64,000 bases of DNA from Flavipsychrobacter sp. Its GTDB lineage: Bacteria > Bacteroidota > Bacteroidia > Chitinophagales > Chitinophagaceae. The notes under the pieces were generated by a model that did no database searches, was not told the origin of the DNA, and saw nothing but the letters and a program-made list of their open reading frames with translations. The translations under genes were made by a program, and so were the position numbers. Where the stretch lies: the NCBI GenBank assembly GCA_024508935.1, contig JANINW010000006.1, positions 543,363 through 607,362 of the forward strand, in the 5' to 3' direction. Positions 1-9,120 of the stretch are shown one piece after another (the stretch's first letter is position 1; each line of letters begins with the position of its first letter).

Positions 1-1366
1 GCCCTTGGTCTACCAGGTATTTCAGGTCTTTTTCTATATCATCTGCCAGCAATATAGAAGGGCCTATTTTGCCAGTCCCTTTGCAGGTAGGACAAAGTTC
101 TGCTGTAGATATATTCAGTTCCGGGCGCAGGCGCTGGCGCGTAATTTGCATCAACCCGAATTTGGAAATAGGTAGTATTGTATGCCTTGCACGGTCGTTA
201 GCCATAAACTTTTCTACGGCATCCACCAGTTGCTTTTTATTATCAGGCAACTTCATATCTATGAAGTCGATGATGATAATGCCTCCGAGGTCACGCAGGC
301 GTAGCTGGCGCGCTATCTCAGCCGCAGCTTCCAGGTTGGTAGCCAGTGCATTCTGTTCCTGCCCGGCTTCAGCACTACGGGTCCCGCTGTTTACGTCAAT
401 AACATGCAACGCTTCCGTATGCTCTATAATAAGATAGGCACCGCTGGAAAGGTTGACCGTTTTGCCAAAAGAAGCCTTTACCTGTTTAGTAACACCATAC
501 TGATCGAATACAGACTGATTACTACTATGGAAACTAACTATTTCTTCCTGCTCCGGGGCGATACGCGAAATATATTCTTTTGTTTCGTTATGCAGTTTCT
601 TATCATTCACTACAATACGCTCAAAACTTTCACTGAGCAGATCGCGGAGGATGGATGTAGTCTTATCCTGTTCGCTCAATATTAATTGAGGGGCTTTTGC
701 ACCTTTCAGGTTCTTTTGTATGGTTTGCCACATTTCGGCAAGCTCCATCAGGTCTGTATGCAGCTCTGCCGTGTTCTTACCTTCAGCAGCAGTACGCACG
801 ATCACCCCAAAGTTTTTAGGCTTTATAGATTCTACTATGCGCTGCAGCCGTTTACGTTCATCAGCAGAATGTATTTTACGGGAAATGGCCACCACATCGT
901 TGAACGGAGTCATAACAACAAACCGGCCTGGCAGTGATATTTCGCAGCTGAGGCGCGGGCCTTTTGCTGAAATAGGCTCTTTTAATATTTGCACCAGCAC
1001 TTCAGGGCGCTGGTTGATCACATCCGTTATTTTACCTGTCTTAATGATCTCCTGCTCGTTTTTAAATTTACCAAAGTCATTCTCCCACGGAGTATTACCG
1101 CTAACGGCATCTTTAGTAAACTTTAATATAGAACGGAAATAAGGACTAAGATCGGTATAGTGCAGGAAGGCATCCTTTTCATATCCAACATCTACAAAAG
1201 CAGCATTAAGGCCGGGCATTAATTTCTTAACCCTGCCAAGGTACAGATCGCCAACGGCAAACTCATCCTGGCCGCGTTCGTAGTGCAGCTCCACAAGTTT
1301 CTTATCCTCGAGCAAGGCTATTTCCACGCCATCGCCCGAAGAATTGATAATAAGTTCTTTAGTCAT
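1..1366 (-). CDS. rng: Ribonuclease G/E family endoribonuclease (3' part missing)
   Basis: Endoribonuclease of the RNase E/G family, acting in rRNA maturation and mRNA decay. Translated from the ATG at 1366, the 455 visible residues begin MTKELIINSS. They contain an S1-type RNA-binding region around residues 35-75 (GDLYLGRVKKL, then AAFVDVG), the two catalytic metal-binding aspartates in IDVNSG (D324) and in GGIIIIDFIDM (D367), and the zinc-link CPTCKGTG with C425 and C428. Family members of this type are about 510-520 residues, so roughly 60 residues lie beyond the window edge. The gene heads a minus-strand run. The next gene upstream (1568-1660) is about 200 bases away, so a separate promoter is possible. 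It is closer to short RNase G than to long RNase E because nothing indicates an extended scaffold. Family assignment is certain; the G versus E label is convention. Confidence 0.95.
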   Translation of the reverse strand, partial: MTKELIINSSGDGVEIALLEDKKLVELHYERGQDEFAVGDLYLGRVKKLMPGLNAAFVDVGYEKDAFLHYTDLSPYFRSILKFTKDAVSGNTPWENDFGKFKNEQEIIKTGKITDVINQRPEVLVQILKEPISAKGPRLSCEISLPGRFVVMTPFNDVVAISRKIHSADERKRLQRIVESIKPKNFGVIVRTAAEGKNTAELHTDLMELAEMWQTIQKNLKGAKAPQLILSEQDKTTSILRDLLSESFERIVVNDKKLHNETKEYISRIAPEQEEIVSFHSSNQSVFDQYGVTKQVKASFGKTVNLSSGAYLIIEHTEALHVIDVNSGTRSAEAGQEQNALATNLEAAAEIARQLRLRDLGGIIIIDFIDMKLPDNKKQLVDAVEKFMANDRARHTILPISKFGLMQITRQRLRPELNISTAELCPTCKGTGKIGPSILLADDIEKDLKYLVDQG

Positions 1367-1567
1367 GCTACCGTCTTTGTTCCAATCCTGCCCCGCTGTA
1401 GCATATAGCTACCTCATACACACAATTTCTTCTGCTGCAATTATGCAGCAATGACAAAAATCCCATCTCTTTTGCACCTGAATTGATTTGGAGCAAAAGA
1501 GATGAGGAATGTCTTTAAAAAAGAATGTCAGGAAAAAGCAAAGCAGAAGAGAATCGCCTTTGCTTAA

Positions 1568-1660
1568 TTATTTTTTCTTCTTATGACGGTTTTTTCTCAA
1601 ACGCTTTTTGCGTTTGTGAGTAGCTATTTTATGACGTTTTCTTTTCTTACCACAAGGCAT
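1568..1660 (-). CDS. 30-aa basic COX24/mS38-like (AURKAIP1-type) protein
   Basis: A very short gene: the ATG at 1660 opens 30 codons ending in TAA at 1568-1570. The product is about 60 percent Lys/Arg/His, with the core KKRKRHKIATHKRKKR and a tail of four lysines. This is the pattern of the COX24 C-terminal/AURKAIP1 domain, which in mitochondria is carried by small-subunit ribosomal protein mS38. Many Bacteroidota genomes annotate a protein of this size and composition. A ribosome- or rRNA-bound role is inferred from composition and the mitochondrial family. It lies 16 bases upstream of the window's next minus-strand stop (TPR gene, 1677), so it may be the last gene of a transcript that includes HU and the TPR gene. 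Low-complexity sequence limits certainty. Confidence 0.8.
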   Translation of the reverse strand: MPCGKKRKRHKIATHKRKKRLRKNRHKKKK

Positions 1661-1676
1661 AACACAAAAAATTTAG

Positions 1677-2567
1677 TTATTTGAATGAATTAATATACGC
1701 GTCTATATCCTTACTAAAAGCAGGCTTGTTTACTAGTTTTTTACATTTTTCCAGCAAAGCAATTGCCTTTTCTTTATCTCCTTTTCCTTTATAAGCCTCT
1801 GCCAGGAAGTAAGTTGCTTCTGTATTCTCAGGCTCCTGTTTCAGTACGGTCTCAAAGCGGCTGATGGCTTTGTCGTACTGGCCCGATTGTATAGCCAGCT
1901 TTCCTAACATCAGGTTAGCAGGAATATTTTCCGGTTTTTCGCGTGTAATACCAAGGAGTAGTTGTACACCCTGCATTGTTTCGCCTGTACCTTCTATGTA
2001 CCCTGCAGCCATGGCCATCTTCACTGTATCATTGGCAGGATTAATTGCCAGGGATTGTTGGAAACAGGCCACTGCTTCCTGTGCTTCCCAAACCTGCACA
2101 CTTGCCGAACCGGCATCGTGCATCAGGTCCAAAAAGAATTGGCCTGCAAAATTGAGCTTTTTTTCCGAATTCTCCAACTTTGCTGCTTTTGCATAGTACC
2201 AGGCAGCTACAGGCAGTTGTTTATGCTCCTGCCATTGTTTGGCTATATCTGTAAAAACCGAAACCATCCCCGATGAGTCGTGGATGGTTCCAAGTTGTTT
2301 TTCCAAAGCTTCAATATCCTTCGCGGCGTGTTCGGGCAATTGCTTGCGCGTGGCTGCCAATATAGAATCGAAAGAAGCGGCTCTCACCATGTTAGGGGCC
2401 GGGGACATCTCTCCGCCTGAGGCACCGGCTGCCATTGGGGCACCCTGCTTTGCCGGAGGAATGGTGTTCACTTCCCGGTATAATATTATAATCAGCCCTA
2501 CAACTGCCGCAATTGTTATGTAATGTACCGCTCGCAAGAATATAAAATTTCTGCGCAAAGGTAGCAA
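1677..2567 (-). CDS. Membrane-anchored tetratricopeptide repeat protein
   Basis: No precise family name is possible. The 296 residues start with a positively charged stretch and one transmembrane helix at about 13-30 (YITIAAVVGLIIILY), followed by a small-residue linker and then helical TPR units. The clearest units lie between about 165 and 285, for example AVACFQQSLAINPAND, AISRFETVLKQEPENTEA and AIALLEKC. The topology suggests an inner-membrane anchor with periplasmic TPRs that scaffold other proteins. No ATG fits the N-terminus: the longest frame opens at TTG (2567), and a TACCTTTG promoter-like box sits inside its first codons (2556-2563). The next in-frame TTG at 2537, just before the transmembrane helix, is therefore a plausible alternative start. 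The HU gene ends 28 bases upstream. Confidence 0.75.
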   Translation of the reverse strand: MLPLRRNFIFLRAVHYITIAAVVGLIIILYREVNTIPPAKQGAPMAAGASGGEMSPAPNMVRAASFDSILAATRKQLPEHAAKDIEALEKQLGTIHDSSGMVSVFTDIAKQWQEHKQLPVAAWYYAKAAKLENSEKKLNFAGQFFLDLMHDAGSASVQVWEAQEAVACFQQSLAINPANDTVKMAMAAGYIEGTGETMQGVQLLLGITREKPENIPANLMLGKLAIQSGQYDKAISRFETVLKQEPENTEATYFLAEAYKGKGDKEKAIALLEKCKKLVNKPAFSKDIDAYINSFK

Positions 2568-2595
2568 AATAGGCTTTTCGGCGCGGGCTTGTTTT

Positions 2596-2922
2596 TTAAT
2601 CCTGCTCTACTAAGTCCGATTCCTTATGTTCTGAAAGTTCGTGCTTAGATTCTTTTACAGCCTGTACAAATTCTTTGGCCGGTTTAAATGCCGGGATGAA
2701 ATGCTCCGGTATCTCTACTGCTACATTCTTTTTAATATTACGCCCTATTTTGGCGGCACGTTTCTTTAGTATAAAGCTGCCAAAACCGCGCACGTAAACA
2801 GGTTCGCCTTCTACCAGCGATACTTTTACTTCTTTGAAGAATGCCTCTAAAGCTACCAGTATGTCTACTTTGGGTATCCCGGTTTTTTCGGCAATGCTAC
2901 CTACTACATCAGCTTTTCTCAT
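2596..2922 (-). CDS. HU/IHF family DNA-binding protein
   Basis: Nucleoid-associated DNA-bending protein of the bacterial HU/IHF fold. The 108 residues show the family core: an N-terminal helical dimerisation part (MRKADVVGSIAEKTGIPK), the GFGSF turn at about 46-50, and the beta-arm region containing RNIKKN and the conserved proline (EIPEHFIPAFKPAKEF). Typical HU is about 90 residues. Here a charged tail of about 20 residues (HELSEHKESDLVEQD) extends the C-terminus. The ATG at 2922 is followed at once by the canonical N-terminus. It is probably the first gene of a transcript running into the TPR protein 28 bases downstream. Whether it forms homodimers or an IHF-type heterodimer cannot be told from the sequence. 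Confidence 0.95.
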   Translation of the reverse strand: MRKADVVGSIAEKTGIPKVDILVALEAFFKEVKVSLVEGEPVYVRGFGSFILKKRAAKIGRNIKKNVAVEIPEHFIPAFKPAKEFVQAVKESKHELSEHKESDLVEQD

Positions 2923-3290
2923 AAAGGTGGTTATGATTTAAAGTGTGAAAAAATACTTGATCCTCTATTCAATTTAGCAATCTTTCCTGATACTTATTAA
3001 AAATATTAGCTTATATAAAAGATTGCATCAAAATCGTATTGTAATGGTACAACTTAGTTTAATAAAATATTCCGTTAATTCATTAAAAACCAATTAAATA
3101 ATGCAAAAATACGCTTCTCTGATTATAAACACTTATGAAAATTTATTTTTAATATTTAAAATGTTTATCTTACGTATCCTTCTAAATTTCCCTGTTTTTT
3201 CTTGCAACCTTGTACAATAACACCACTCCTGCATTATTGTTTGCTCTAAAACCCTAAAAGCCAAGTAATTTTGCGCACAAATTTCAGATT
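2923..3290. other. AT-rich divergent intergenic region
   Basis: This 368-base gap separates the divergent HU and heme A synthase genes. It is strongly AT-rich. On the plus strand it holds a candidate ctaA promoter (3240-3273). On the minus strand TATTTTTG (3104-3111) could be a -7 box for HU, but no TTTG is visible at the proper distance. I see no ORF, RNA gene or strong hairpin. Confidence 0.5.
3240..3273 (+). promoter_or_regulatory. Candidate Bacteroidota promoter of ctaA
   Basis: TTTG at 3240-3243 and TAATTTTG at 3266-3273, separated by 22 bases, resemble the Bacteroidota -33/-7 pair (TTTG and TAnnTTTG; usual gap about 19-21). The GTG start of ctaA at 3291 follows 17 bases later, implying a leader of only about a dozen bases. 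Confidence 0.4.
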
Positions 3291-4343
3291 GTGCAGGATA
3301 GCGCTAAAAGAAAGATAGTTGCATATTGGTTGCTGGCAGGGGTATTTATGATAATTGTGCAGGTATTGCTAGGCGGTATTACCCGTCTTACAGGGTCGGG
3401 CCTTTCTATTACCGAATGGAAACCGATAATGGGCGCTCTGCCGCCATTGAATGAAAAAGAATGGAACACGGCATTTGACGGCTATAAACAGATAGCCCAG
3501 TATAAATACCTCAATAGCCATTTTGAACTCAGCGATTTTAAATTCATTTTCTTCTGGGAATGGTTTCACCGCCTTTGGGCAAGGGCGCTTGGCGTAGTGT
3601 TCGCCATCGGCTTTATATACTTTCTATTAAAGAAATATTTCGATAAACAAATGGTCATTCCATTTATTATCCTGTTTATACTTGGCGGATTACAGGGACT
3701 TATAGGCTGGATAATGGTAGCCAGCGGACTTAACGATACCAACCTGTACGTAAATCACATAAAACTGGCCATGCATTTTATGGCTGCCCTGTTGCTGCTA
3801 TGCTACACATTATGGTTTGCCCTACAGTTGCTGGTGCCAGAGGAGAAAAGAATAACCAATAACCGCTTCCGGAATTTTACAATTATAGCCATTGTCATTT
3901 TATGCGTGCAATTGGTTTATGGTGCTTTTATGGCCGGACTTAAAGCCGCAATGGCTGCTGCAACCTGGCCTACCATAAATGGCATGTTGATTCCAGACAA
4001 CCTTATGGCTCAAAGCTTCATCAATCATCCTATTAATGTGCATTTCATGCACCGCGAATTGGCGTATATTTTATTCACCATTATAATGTTCTGGTTTGGT
4101 GCTGCTACAAAAGCTGCATCATTCAAACCCGGTAATCTATTAAAGCAAGCTCGCTGGTGGCCATTTATCCTTGTGTGGACACAAGTAATACTTGGTATAG
4201 TTACCGTGCTCAGCGCACCTAAGATCATATTTGGAAAATTCGGCCAGTTTGAGATACTGGCTGAGCTACACCAGCTGGTAGCCATGTTCCTGCTAGTAGC
4301 CATGGTTATTAATCTTTACCTGGTGAAACCCGCGCGGCAATAG
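3291..4343 (+). CDS. ctaA: Heme A synthase, CtaA/COX15 type
   Basis: Integral membrane enzyme that oxidises the C8 methyl of heme O to the formyl group of heme A for aa3-type cytochrome oxidase. The 350 residues form about eight transmembrane helices in two four-helix halves. Family motifs are present: GGITRLTGSGLSITEWKP in the first loop, and the heme-ligand histidines in EWFHRLWAR, NHIKLAMHF, MHRELAY and LHQLVAMF. The length and the long first loop are those of the COX15-like class. The start is GTG at 3291; no in-frame ATG lies nearby and the N-terminus MQDSAKRKIVAYWLL leads straight into helix 1. No other oxidase assembly gene is adjacent, so it stands alone here. It implies aerobic respiration with an aa3-type oxidase. 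Confidence 0.95.
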   Translation: MQDSAKRKIVAYWLLAGVFMIIVQVLLGGITRLTGSGLSITEWKPIMGALPPLNEKEWNTAFDGYKQIAQYKYLNSHFELSDFKFIFFWEWFHRLWARALGVVFAIGFIYFLLKKYFDKQMVIPFIILFILGGLQGLIGWIMVASGLNDTNLYVNHIKLAMHFMAALLLLCYTLWFALQLLVPEEKRITNNRFRNFTIIAIVILCVQLVYGAFMAGLKAAMAAATWPTINGMLIPDNLMAQSFINHPINVHFMHRELAYILFTIIMFWFGAATKAASFKPGNLLKQARWWPFILVWTQVILGIVTVLSAPKIIFGKFGQFEILAELHQLVAMFLLVAMVINLYLVKPARQ

Positions 4344-4441
4344 TTTACCGCAAACAATATTAATTTAACATGACAGCATGATAGTTTAATGACAAAAACT
4401 GGCAGAAGTTTTGTACATTAATATTTAAAAACTATCGCATC

Positions 4442-6670
4442 ATGAAGAGGGTAGCCAAGGCAGTGTTTCGTTTTTTGCCGGTGCAGCTGGTATTGCTGCA
4501 CTTCCGCAAATATCAACTGCTGCTGGTGTTCTGGCTTATCCTTATTGCTACTGCCACAGGCCATTTTGCCGCTACATTCGGAGCGGCTACCTTGTTTCTT
4601 AGTCCTGAATACCTGGGTAAAATAAATTTTACCAGCATGTTCCTGCTGGGTGGTGCTATGGCTGTATTTGTGATGGCCTGGCATATTACCACCTTTATCA
4701 TTCACAGCCAGCGCGTACCCTTTATGGGCGCTACAAGGCATGCATTTCTAAAGTATTGTATCAATAACTCCATCATCCCATTAGCGTTCCTGGTTGCATA
4801 TTCTGTCATAAGCATACGTTTCCAGTTTTTTAATGAACATGCATCCGCATCCGGTATACTGAAATTTCAACTGGGCTTTTATCTCGGCTTCCTGGTTATT
4901 ATTCTTATCTCGTTTGCCTATTTCTTCCGGGTAGACAGGGACTTGCTAAAAGTTGTATTATCCAATATTGCCAACCCTGCCCGCATACGCGAGATCGTAC
5001 CCTATGATAGCCTTGACTATGATATAGACATTATACATGCCGACACTTATGTAACTGGCAAACTGCGTATAAAAAAATGTTCTGAACTTGAGCCCTATCA
5101 CCCCAGGTTATTGCATATGGTATTGCGCAAGCACCATCGCAATGCTATTACTGCTACCATATTCGCTATAGCACTCTTGCTGCTATCCGGTGCATTTATA
5201 GACGAGCCGCGTCTGAGGATACCAGCAGGGGCAGGTTTCCTTATTTTATTTTCTATTGTGATGGGCTTGGTTGGGGCTATGAAATATTTCCTGCGTAGCT
5301 GGGAGATATTCGGCTGGCTATTCATTGTCATATTTTTATCCGTATTGGTCAACCTTCACTGGTTCGACCTCCGCAGCATAGCCTATGGGCTGGACTACCA
5401 TACTGCAACAAACCAGAGGCCTGCTTATGACTATGAAAGCCTGAGAAAGTTTTTCACGCCTGCGCGGTATGAAGCAGATAAAAAAACAGAAGAGCACCGG
5501 CTGGAAAAATGGAAGCAAAAACAAATTGCGGCAGGTGATACTATGCCTCCGCTCATCATATTGACGGTGAGTGGCGGCGGTTCTCGGGCGGCCTACTGGT
5601 CTTTCCATACTTTACAATATCTTGATAGTATGAGCAAAGGAAAGCTCTTCAACAATACGGTGCTGCTTACCGGAGCATCCGGTGGCATGATCGGGGCCTC
5701 GTACTGGCGCGAATTGCACAGTGCCGCGCTGGATGGCAAAATAAAAGACCCTTATAATACAAAATACCAGGAAAATGTAGGTAAGGACCTGCTGAATGCC
5801 ATAATCTTTTCTTTTGTTAGTGTTGACCTGATCTCTCCGTTCAATAAAATATCTCTTTCTGGCTATTCTTATTCCAAAGACCGTGGTTATGCGATGGAGC
5901 AGGAAATGATACGCAATACAGAAGGGCTGCTGGACAAAAAAATTGGCGATAGTAAGGAAAAGGAAGATGCCGGTACCATACCCGGAATGATAGTGAATGG
6001 CACTATCATAAACGACGGCAGGAAACTAATGATGACAGCACAGCCTGTCAGCTACCTGACCATGCCTGAAAGTGCGTTGTATAATGTACAACCTGCTATT
6101 GACGCAATAGATTGCGGAGCTTTTTTTGAAAAACAGAATGGCTATAATATGCGCCTTAGCACTGCGCTGAGAATGAACGCTACCTTCCCATTTGTATTGC
6201 CGGTAGTACGTATGCCCTCACAGCCTTCTATGAATATTATGGATGCCGGGCTACGCGATAATTTTGGCACAGAGGTAGCCAGCCGTTATATATATGTACT
6301 GCGGAACTGGATCATTAAAAATACACGTAAAGTAATTTTCATACAGATACGCGATACAAAGGAGCATGATATATTCCCGCCGTCTGCCATGGGCTCTTTG
6401 GGCAGCATGCTGTCAGACCCTTTGTTTGTAATACAGGACAAATGGGAACCTTTCCAATCTTATAACCAGGGCTATCTCAAAGATTATGCCCCATACTTTA
6501 TGCCTGATAGACTCCATTTTGTAACCTTTGAATATATACCCGACCAAAAAAGCAAAGCAGCTGCTTTAAATTTCCACCTTACCAAGCGGGAAAAAATTGA
6601 TATCCTAAATTCTATCAATAATACCACTAACCAGGCAGCGACTAAACAGTTAATGCAATTGCTGCAATAA
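4442..6670 (+). CDS. Membrane-anchored patatin-like phospholipase
   Basis: A 742-residue protein with a multi-helix N-terminal half (hydrophobic segments at about 20-45, 60-85, 110-125, 140-165, 225-245, 250-275 and 285-300) and a cytosolic patatin domain from about 370. The patatin hallmarks are visible: the glycine-rich oxyanion stretch SGGGSR (378-380), the nucleophile elbow GASGG with S413, and the catalytic dyad aspartate in DAGLRDNFG (D601). The expected activity is acyl ester hydrolysis on membrane lipids; the substrate is unknown. Loops in the patatin half are longer than in short bacterial patatins. It stands about 100 bases downstream of ctaA and 45 bases upstream of a glycosyltransferase on the same strand. 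A regulatory or lipid-remodelling role is inference only. Confidence 0.88.
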   Translation: MKRVAKAVFRFLPVQLVLLHFRKYQLLLVFWLILIATATGHFAATFGAATLFLSPEYLGKINFTSMFLLGGAMAVFVMAWHITTFIIHSQRVPFMGATRHAFLKYCINNSIIPLAFLVAYSVISIRFQFFNEHASASGILKFQLGFYLGFLVIILISFAYFFRVDRDLLKVVLSNIANPARIREIVPYDSLDYDIDIIHADTYVTGKLRIKKCSELEPYHPRLLHMVLRKHHRNAITATIFAIALLLLSGAFIDEPRLRIPAGAGFLILFSIVMGLVGAMKYFLRSWEIFGWLFIVIFLSVLVNLHWFDLRSIAYGLDYHTATNQRPAYDYESLRKFFTPARYEADKKTEEHRLEKWKQKQIAAGDTMPPLIILTVSGGGSRAAYWSFHTLQYLDSMSKGKLFNNTVLLTGASGGMIGASYWRELHSAALDGKIKDPYNTKYQENVGKDLLNAIIFSFVSVDLISPFNKISLSGYSYSKDRGYAMEQEMIRNTEGLLDKKIGDSKEKEDAGTIPGMIVNGTIINDGRKLMMTAQPVSYLTMPESALYNVQPAIDAIDCGAFFEKQNGYNMRLSTALRMNATFPFVLPVVRMPSQPSMNIMDAGLRDNFGTEVASRYIYVLRNWIIKNTRKVIFIQIRDTKEHDIFPPSAMGSLGSMLSDPLFVIQDKWEPFQSYNQGYLKDYAPYFMPDRLHFVTFEYIPDQKSKAAALNFHLTKREKIDILNSINNTTNQAATKQLMQLLQ

Positions 6671-6715
6671 CAGTCTTGCATAATCTGTATTTTTGAAAGC
6701 TGTTATACATTTTCA

Positions 6716-7588
6716 ATGAAGGTTACCGGGTTCACATTCATACGCAATGCTATTAAGTACGACTATCCTATTGTAGAAGCCATCACTTCTATATTGCCGT
6801 TGTGCGATGATTTTGTAGTAGCTGTTGGCAATTCGGAAGATGGTACGCTGGATATGATACGGAATATCGCACCGGGCAAAATAAAGATCATAGAAACCGT
6901 ATGGGACGATAGCCTGAGAACAGGCGGGAAAGTGCTGGCAGATGAAACGGATAAAGCCTTTCGTGCTATAGGTGCAGATACCGATTGGTGCTTTTATATA
7001 CAGGGCGATGAGGTAGTACACGAAAAATACCATGACGCAATAAGGGAAGGTATGCTACGCTGGAAAGACGATAAAAAAGTAGATGGCCTGCTTTTCAAAT
7101 ACCTGCATTTTTACGGCTCTTACGATTATGTGGGCACATCGAGCAACTGGTATCCTAATGAAATAAGAATTATACGGAACGATAAAAGCATCTATTCCTA
7201 TCGCGATGCACAGGGCTTTAGGAAGGGAAATGATGAGAAACTACGTGTAAAACCGCTGGATGCTTACGTGTACCATTATGGCTGGGTAAAGGAGCCTGCG
7301 GCCATGCAGCGAAAACAGCTGGTTTTCCACAAGCTATGGCATGATGATGAGTGGCTGGAAAAAAATGTAGCCAAAACTGCTGAGTTCGATTACGCTTCGC
7401 ATATCGATGCACTGGAATTATTTAGGGGTACACACCCTAAGGTGATGCAAAAGCGTATTGCGGATAAAAACTGGAAGTTTGACTATGATATTTCCTTCAA
7501 CCGTCTTTCAATGAAAGAACGGCTGAAGAAATTTGCTGAAAACAGGCTGGGTATGAAACTTAGTTACCGCAATTACAAGCTGGTATAA
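6716..7588 (+). CDS. Glycosyltransferase, GT2-like (GT-A fold)
   Basis: 290 residues beginning MKVTGFTFIRNAIKYDYP, the opening beta-strand and donor-binding loop of GT-A glycosyltransferases of the GT2 or related type. Further hallmarks are VVAVGNSEDGTLDMI at about 34-48 and YIQGDEVVHE at about 97-106, where the QGDE stands in for the DxD-type metal-binding site. The C-terminal half has no transmembrane helix. A cytosolic enzyme transferring a sugar from a nucleotide donor is likely; acceptor unknown. It follows the patatin gene by 45 bases and may be co-transcribed with it. Its TAA abuts the stop codon of convergent hutH with no bases between. Family confidence is good, specificity unknown. 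Confidence 0.82.
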   Translation: MKVTGFTFIRNAIKYDYPIVEAITSILPLCDDFVVAVGNSEDGTLDMIRNIAPGKIKIIETVWDDSLRTGGKVLADETDKAFRAIGADTDWCFYIQGDEVVHEKYHDAIREGMLRWKDDKKVDGLLFKYLHFYGSYDYVGTSSNWYPNEIRIIRNDKSIYSYRDAQGFRKGNDEKLRVKPLDAYVYHYGWVKEPAAMQRKQLVFHKLWHDDEWLEKNVAKTAEFDYASHIDALELFRGTHPKVMQKRIADKNWKFDYDISFNRLSMKERLKKFAENRLGMKLSYRNYKLV

Positions 7589-9067
7589 TTATCCTATAAT
7601 TTTTTCTACATCGGCATGCAAGAATTGTTCGGCCATAACAAGGTCATCATGCAGTAAACGGTCAGTAGGCATAAATGCTACCTTGTTTCTGAATGCAGCG
7701 AACAATTTTTCTAATGCAGGAGAAGTAGTTCCGGGCCTGCGCAATTCCAATGCCTGTGCTGCAGTCATTAACTCTATAGCTAATACGCGTTGCACATTCT
7801 CTATTACGCGGCGTAGTTTGGTAGCGGCATTGGCGCCCATGCTTACATGGTCTTCCTGTCCATTACTGCTTACAATACTGTCTACAGACGCCGGTGTACA
7901 GTATTGTTTGTTCTGGCTTACAATAGCGGCAGCGGTATATTGGGCTATCATAAACCCGCTGTTGAGCCCGGCATCAGGGGCCAGGAACGGCGGCAATTCG
8001 CGCTGACCGCTCACTAATAAGTAAGTCCTGCGTTCAGATATATTAGCGAGCTCTGCTACCGCTATGGCCATAAAATCGAGGTTTAATGCTAATGGCTGGC
8101 CATGGAAATTACCGCCACTCATAATAGCATCCTCATCATGAAACACAATGGGATTATCTGTTACAGAGTTTACTTCTATCTCTACTACATTAGCTATATT
8201 TTCTATTACATCTTTTGTAGCCCCGTGCACCTGCGGCATACAGCGGAAAGAATAAGGGTCTTGTACCTGGGTTTTAGGCATAGCCTGTATAGCGCTGCCC
8301 TGCAGCAATTGTAATATGGTTTGTGCGGTAGCTATCTGCCCTTTATGTGGGCGTACGCGGTGTATGGGGTGTTTAAAGGGTTCATCCTTAGCCATAAACG
8401 CATCGGCTGATAATGCACCGATAACATCGGCCCAGGCAGATAACCTTCTTGCTGCGATCAATGCCCACACAGCATGGCTGCTCATAAATTGTGTACCATT
8501 CAGCAGGGCAAGGCCTTCCTTGGCAGCAAGCGGCAATGGCTCAAGGTTTACTTCTTTCAATACTTCTGCAGTTTCTCTAACCACTCCCTTATACCGTACT
8601 TTACCCTTTCCGAAAATAGGCAGGCTCAGGTGCGCTAACGGTGCCAAGTCTCCTGAAGCACCTAAGGAGCCCAGCTCGTATACAACAGGGCTGATACCCA
8701 GGTTGTAAAAATCTACCAGGCGCTGAACAATTGCAAGTCGTACGCCACTATAGCCCTGGCTCAGCCCATGCACTTTCAGCAAAAGCATCCAGCGTACTAT
8801 ATCTTCAGGCACCTCTTCGCCCATGCCGCATGCATGTGAGCAAACCAGGTTTTCCTGTAATTGTGCCAGCTCATCTGGTTCCACACGTACATTGCACAAA
8901 GAACCAAAACCGGTATTGATACCGTAATAGGTATCACCCTTTTTCAGTATCTCATCTAAATATGCACGGTTTGTATTGATGCGCTCACCGGCCGATGCAG
9001 ATAAGGCCAGTGTATTGTTATTCCATTCCTTAAGAAAGTCAATTGATATATGTGCAGGTAATTGCAT
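7589..9067 (-). CDS. hutH: Histidine ammonia-lyase
   Basis: Deaminates L-histidine to urocanate, the first step of histidine breakdown. The 492 residues carry the MIO-forming triad A137-S138-G139 inside GSLGASGDLAPLAHL, the active-site loop YGINTGFGSL near the N-terminus, SHACGMGEE at about 93-101, NGTQFMSSHA, and the SVTDNPIVF and QEDHVSMGANAA motifs of the family. Length matches bacterial HutH (about 500). The alternative of a tyrosine ammonia-lyase such as those in flexirubin clusters is less likely, because the SHA.G.G context is the HutH type and no pigment genes are near. No hutU, hutI or formiminoglutamase is adjacent, so the pathway is dispersed or partial. A TACTTTTG box (9089-9096) precedes the ATG by 21 bases. 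Confidence 0.9.
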   Translation of the reverse strand: MQLPAHISIDFLKEWNNNTLALSASAGERINTNRAYLDEILKKGDTYYGINTGFGSLCNVRVEPDELAQLQENLVCSHACGMGEEVPEDIVRWMLLLKVHGLSQGYSGVRLAIVQRLVDFYNLGISPVVYELGSLGASGDLAPLAHLSLPIFGKGKVRYKGVVRETAEVLKEVNLEPLPLAAKEGLALLNGTQFMSSHAVWALIAARRLSAWADVIGALSADAFMAKDEPFKHPIHRVRPHKGQIATAQTILQLLQGSAIQAMPKTQVQDPYSFRCMPQVHGATKDVIENIANVVEIEVNSVTDNPIVFHDEDAIMSGGNFHGQPLALNLDFMAIAVAELANISERRTYLLVSGQRELPPFLAPDAGLNSGFMIAQYTAAAIVSQNKQYCTPASVDSIVSSNGQEDHVSMGANAATKLRRVIENVQRVLAIELMTAAQALELRRPGTTSPALEKLFAAFRNKVAFMPTDRLLHDDLVMAEQFLHADVEKIIG

Positions 9068-9088
9068 GCTGCTATCGTGTTAAGGCAG

Positions 9089-9096
9089 CAAAAGTA
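9089..9096 (-). promoter_or_regulatory. Candidate -7 box upstream of hutH
   Basis: Read on the minus strand this is TACTTTTG, matching TAnnTTTG. The hutH ATG lies 21 bases downstream. No TTTG is evident at the -33 distance, so support is partial. Confidence 0.35.
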
Positions 9097-9120
9097 CTTA
9101 TTCGTATTTATTTTAGCAGA

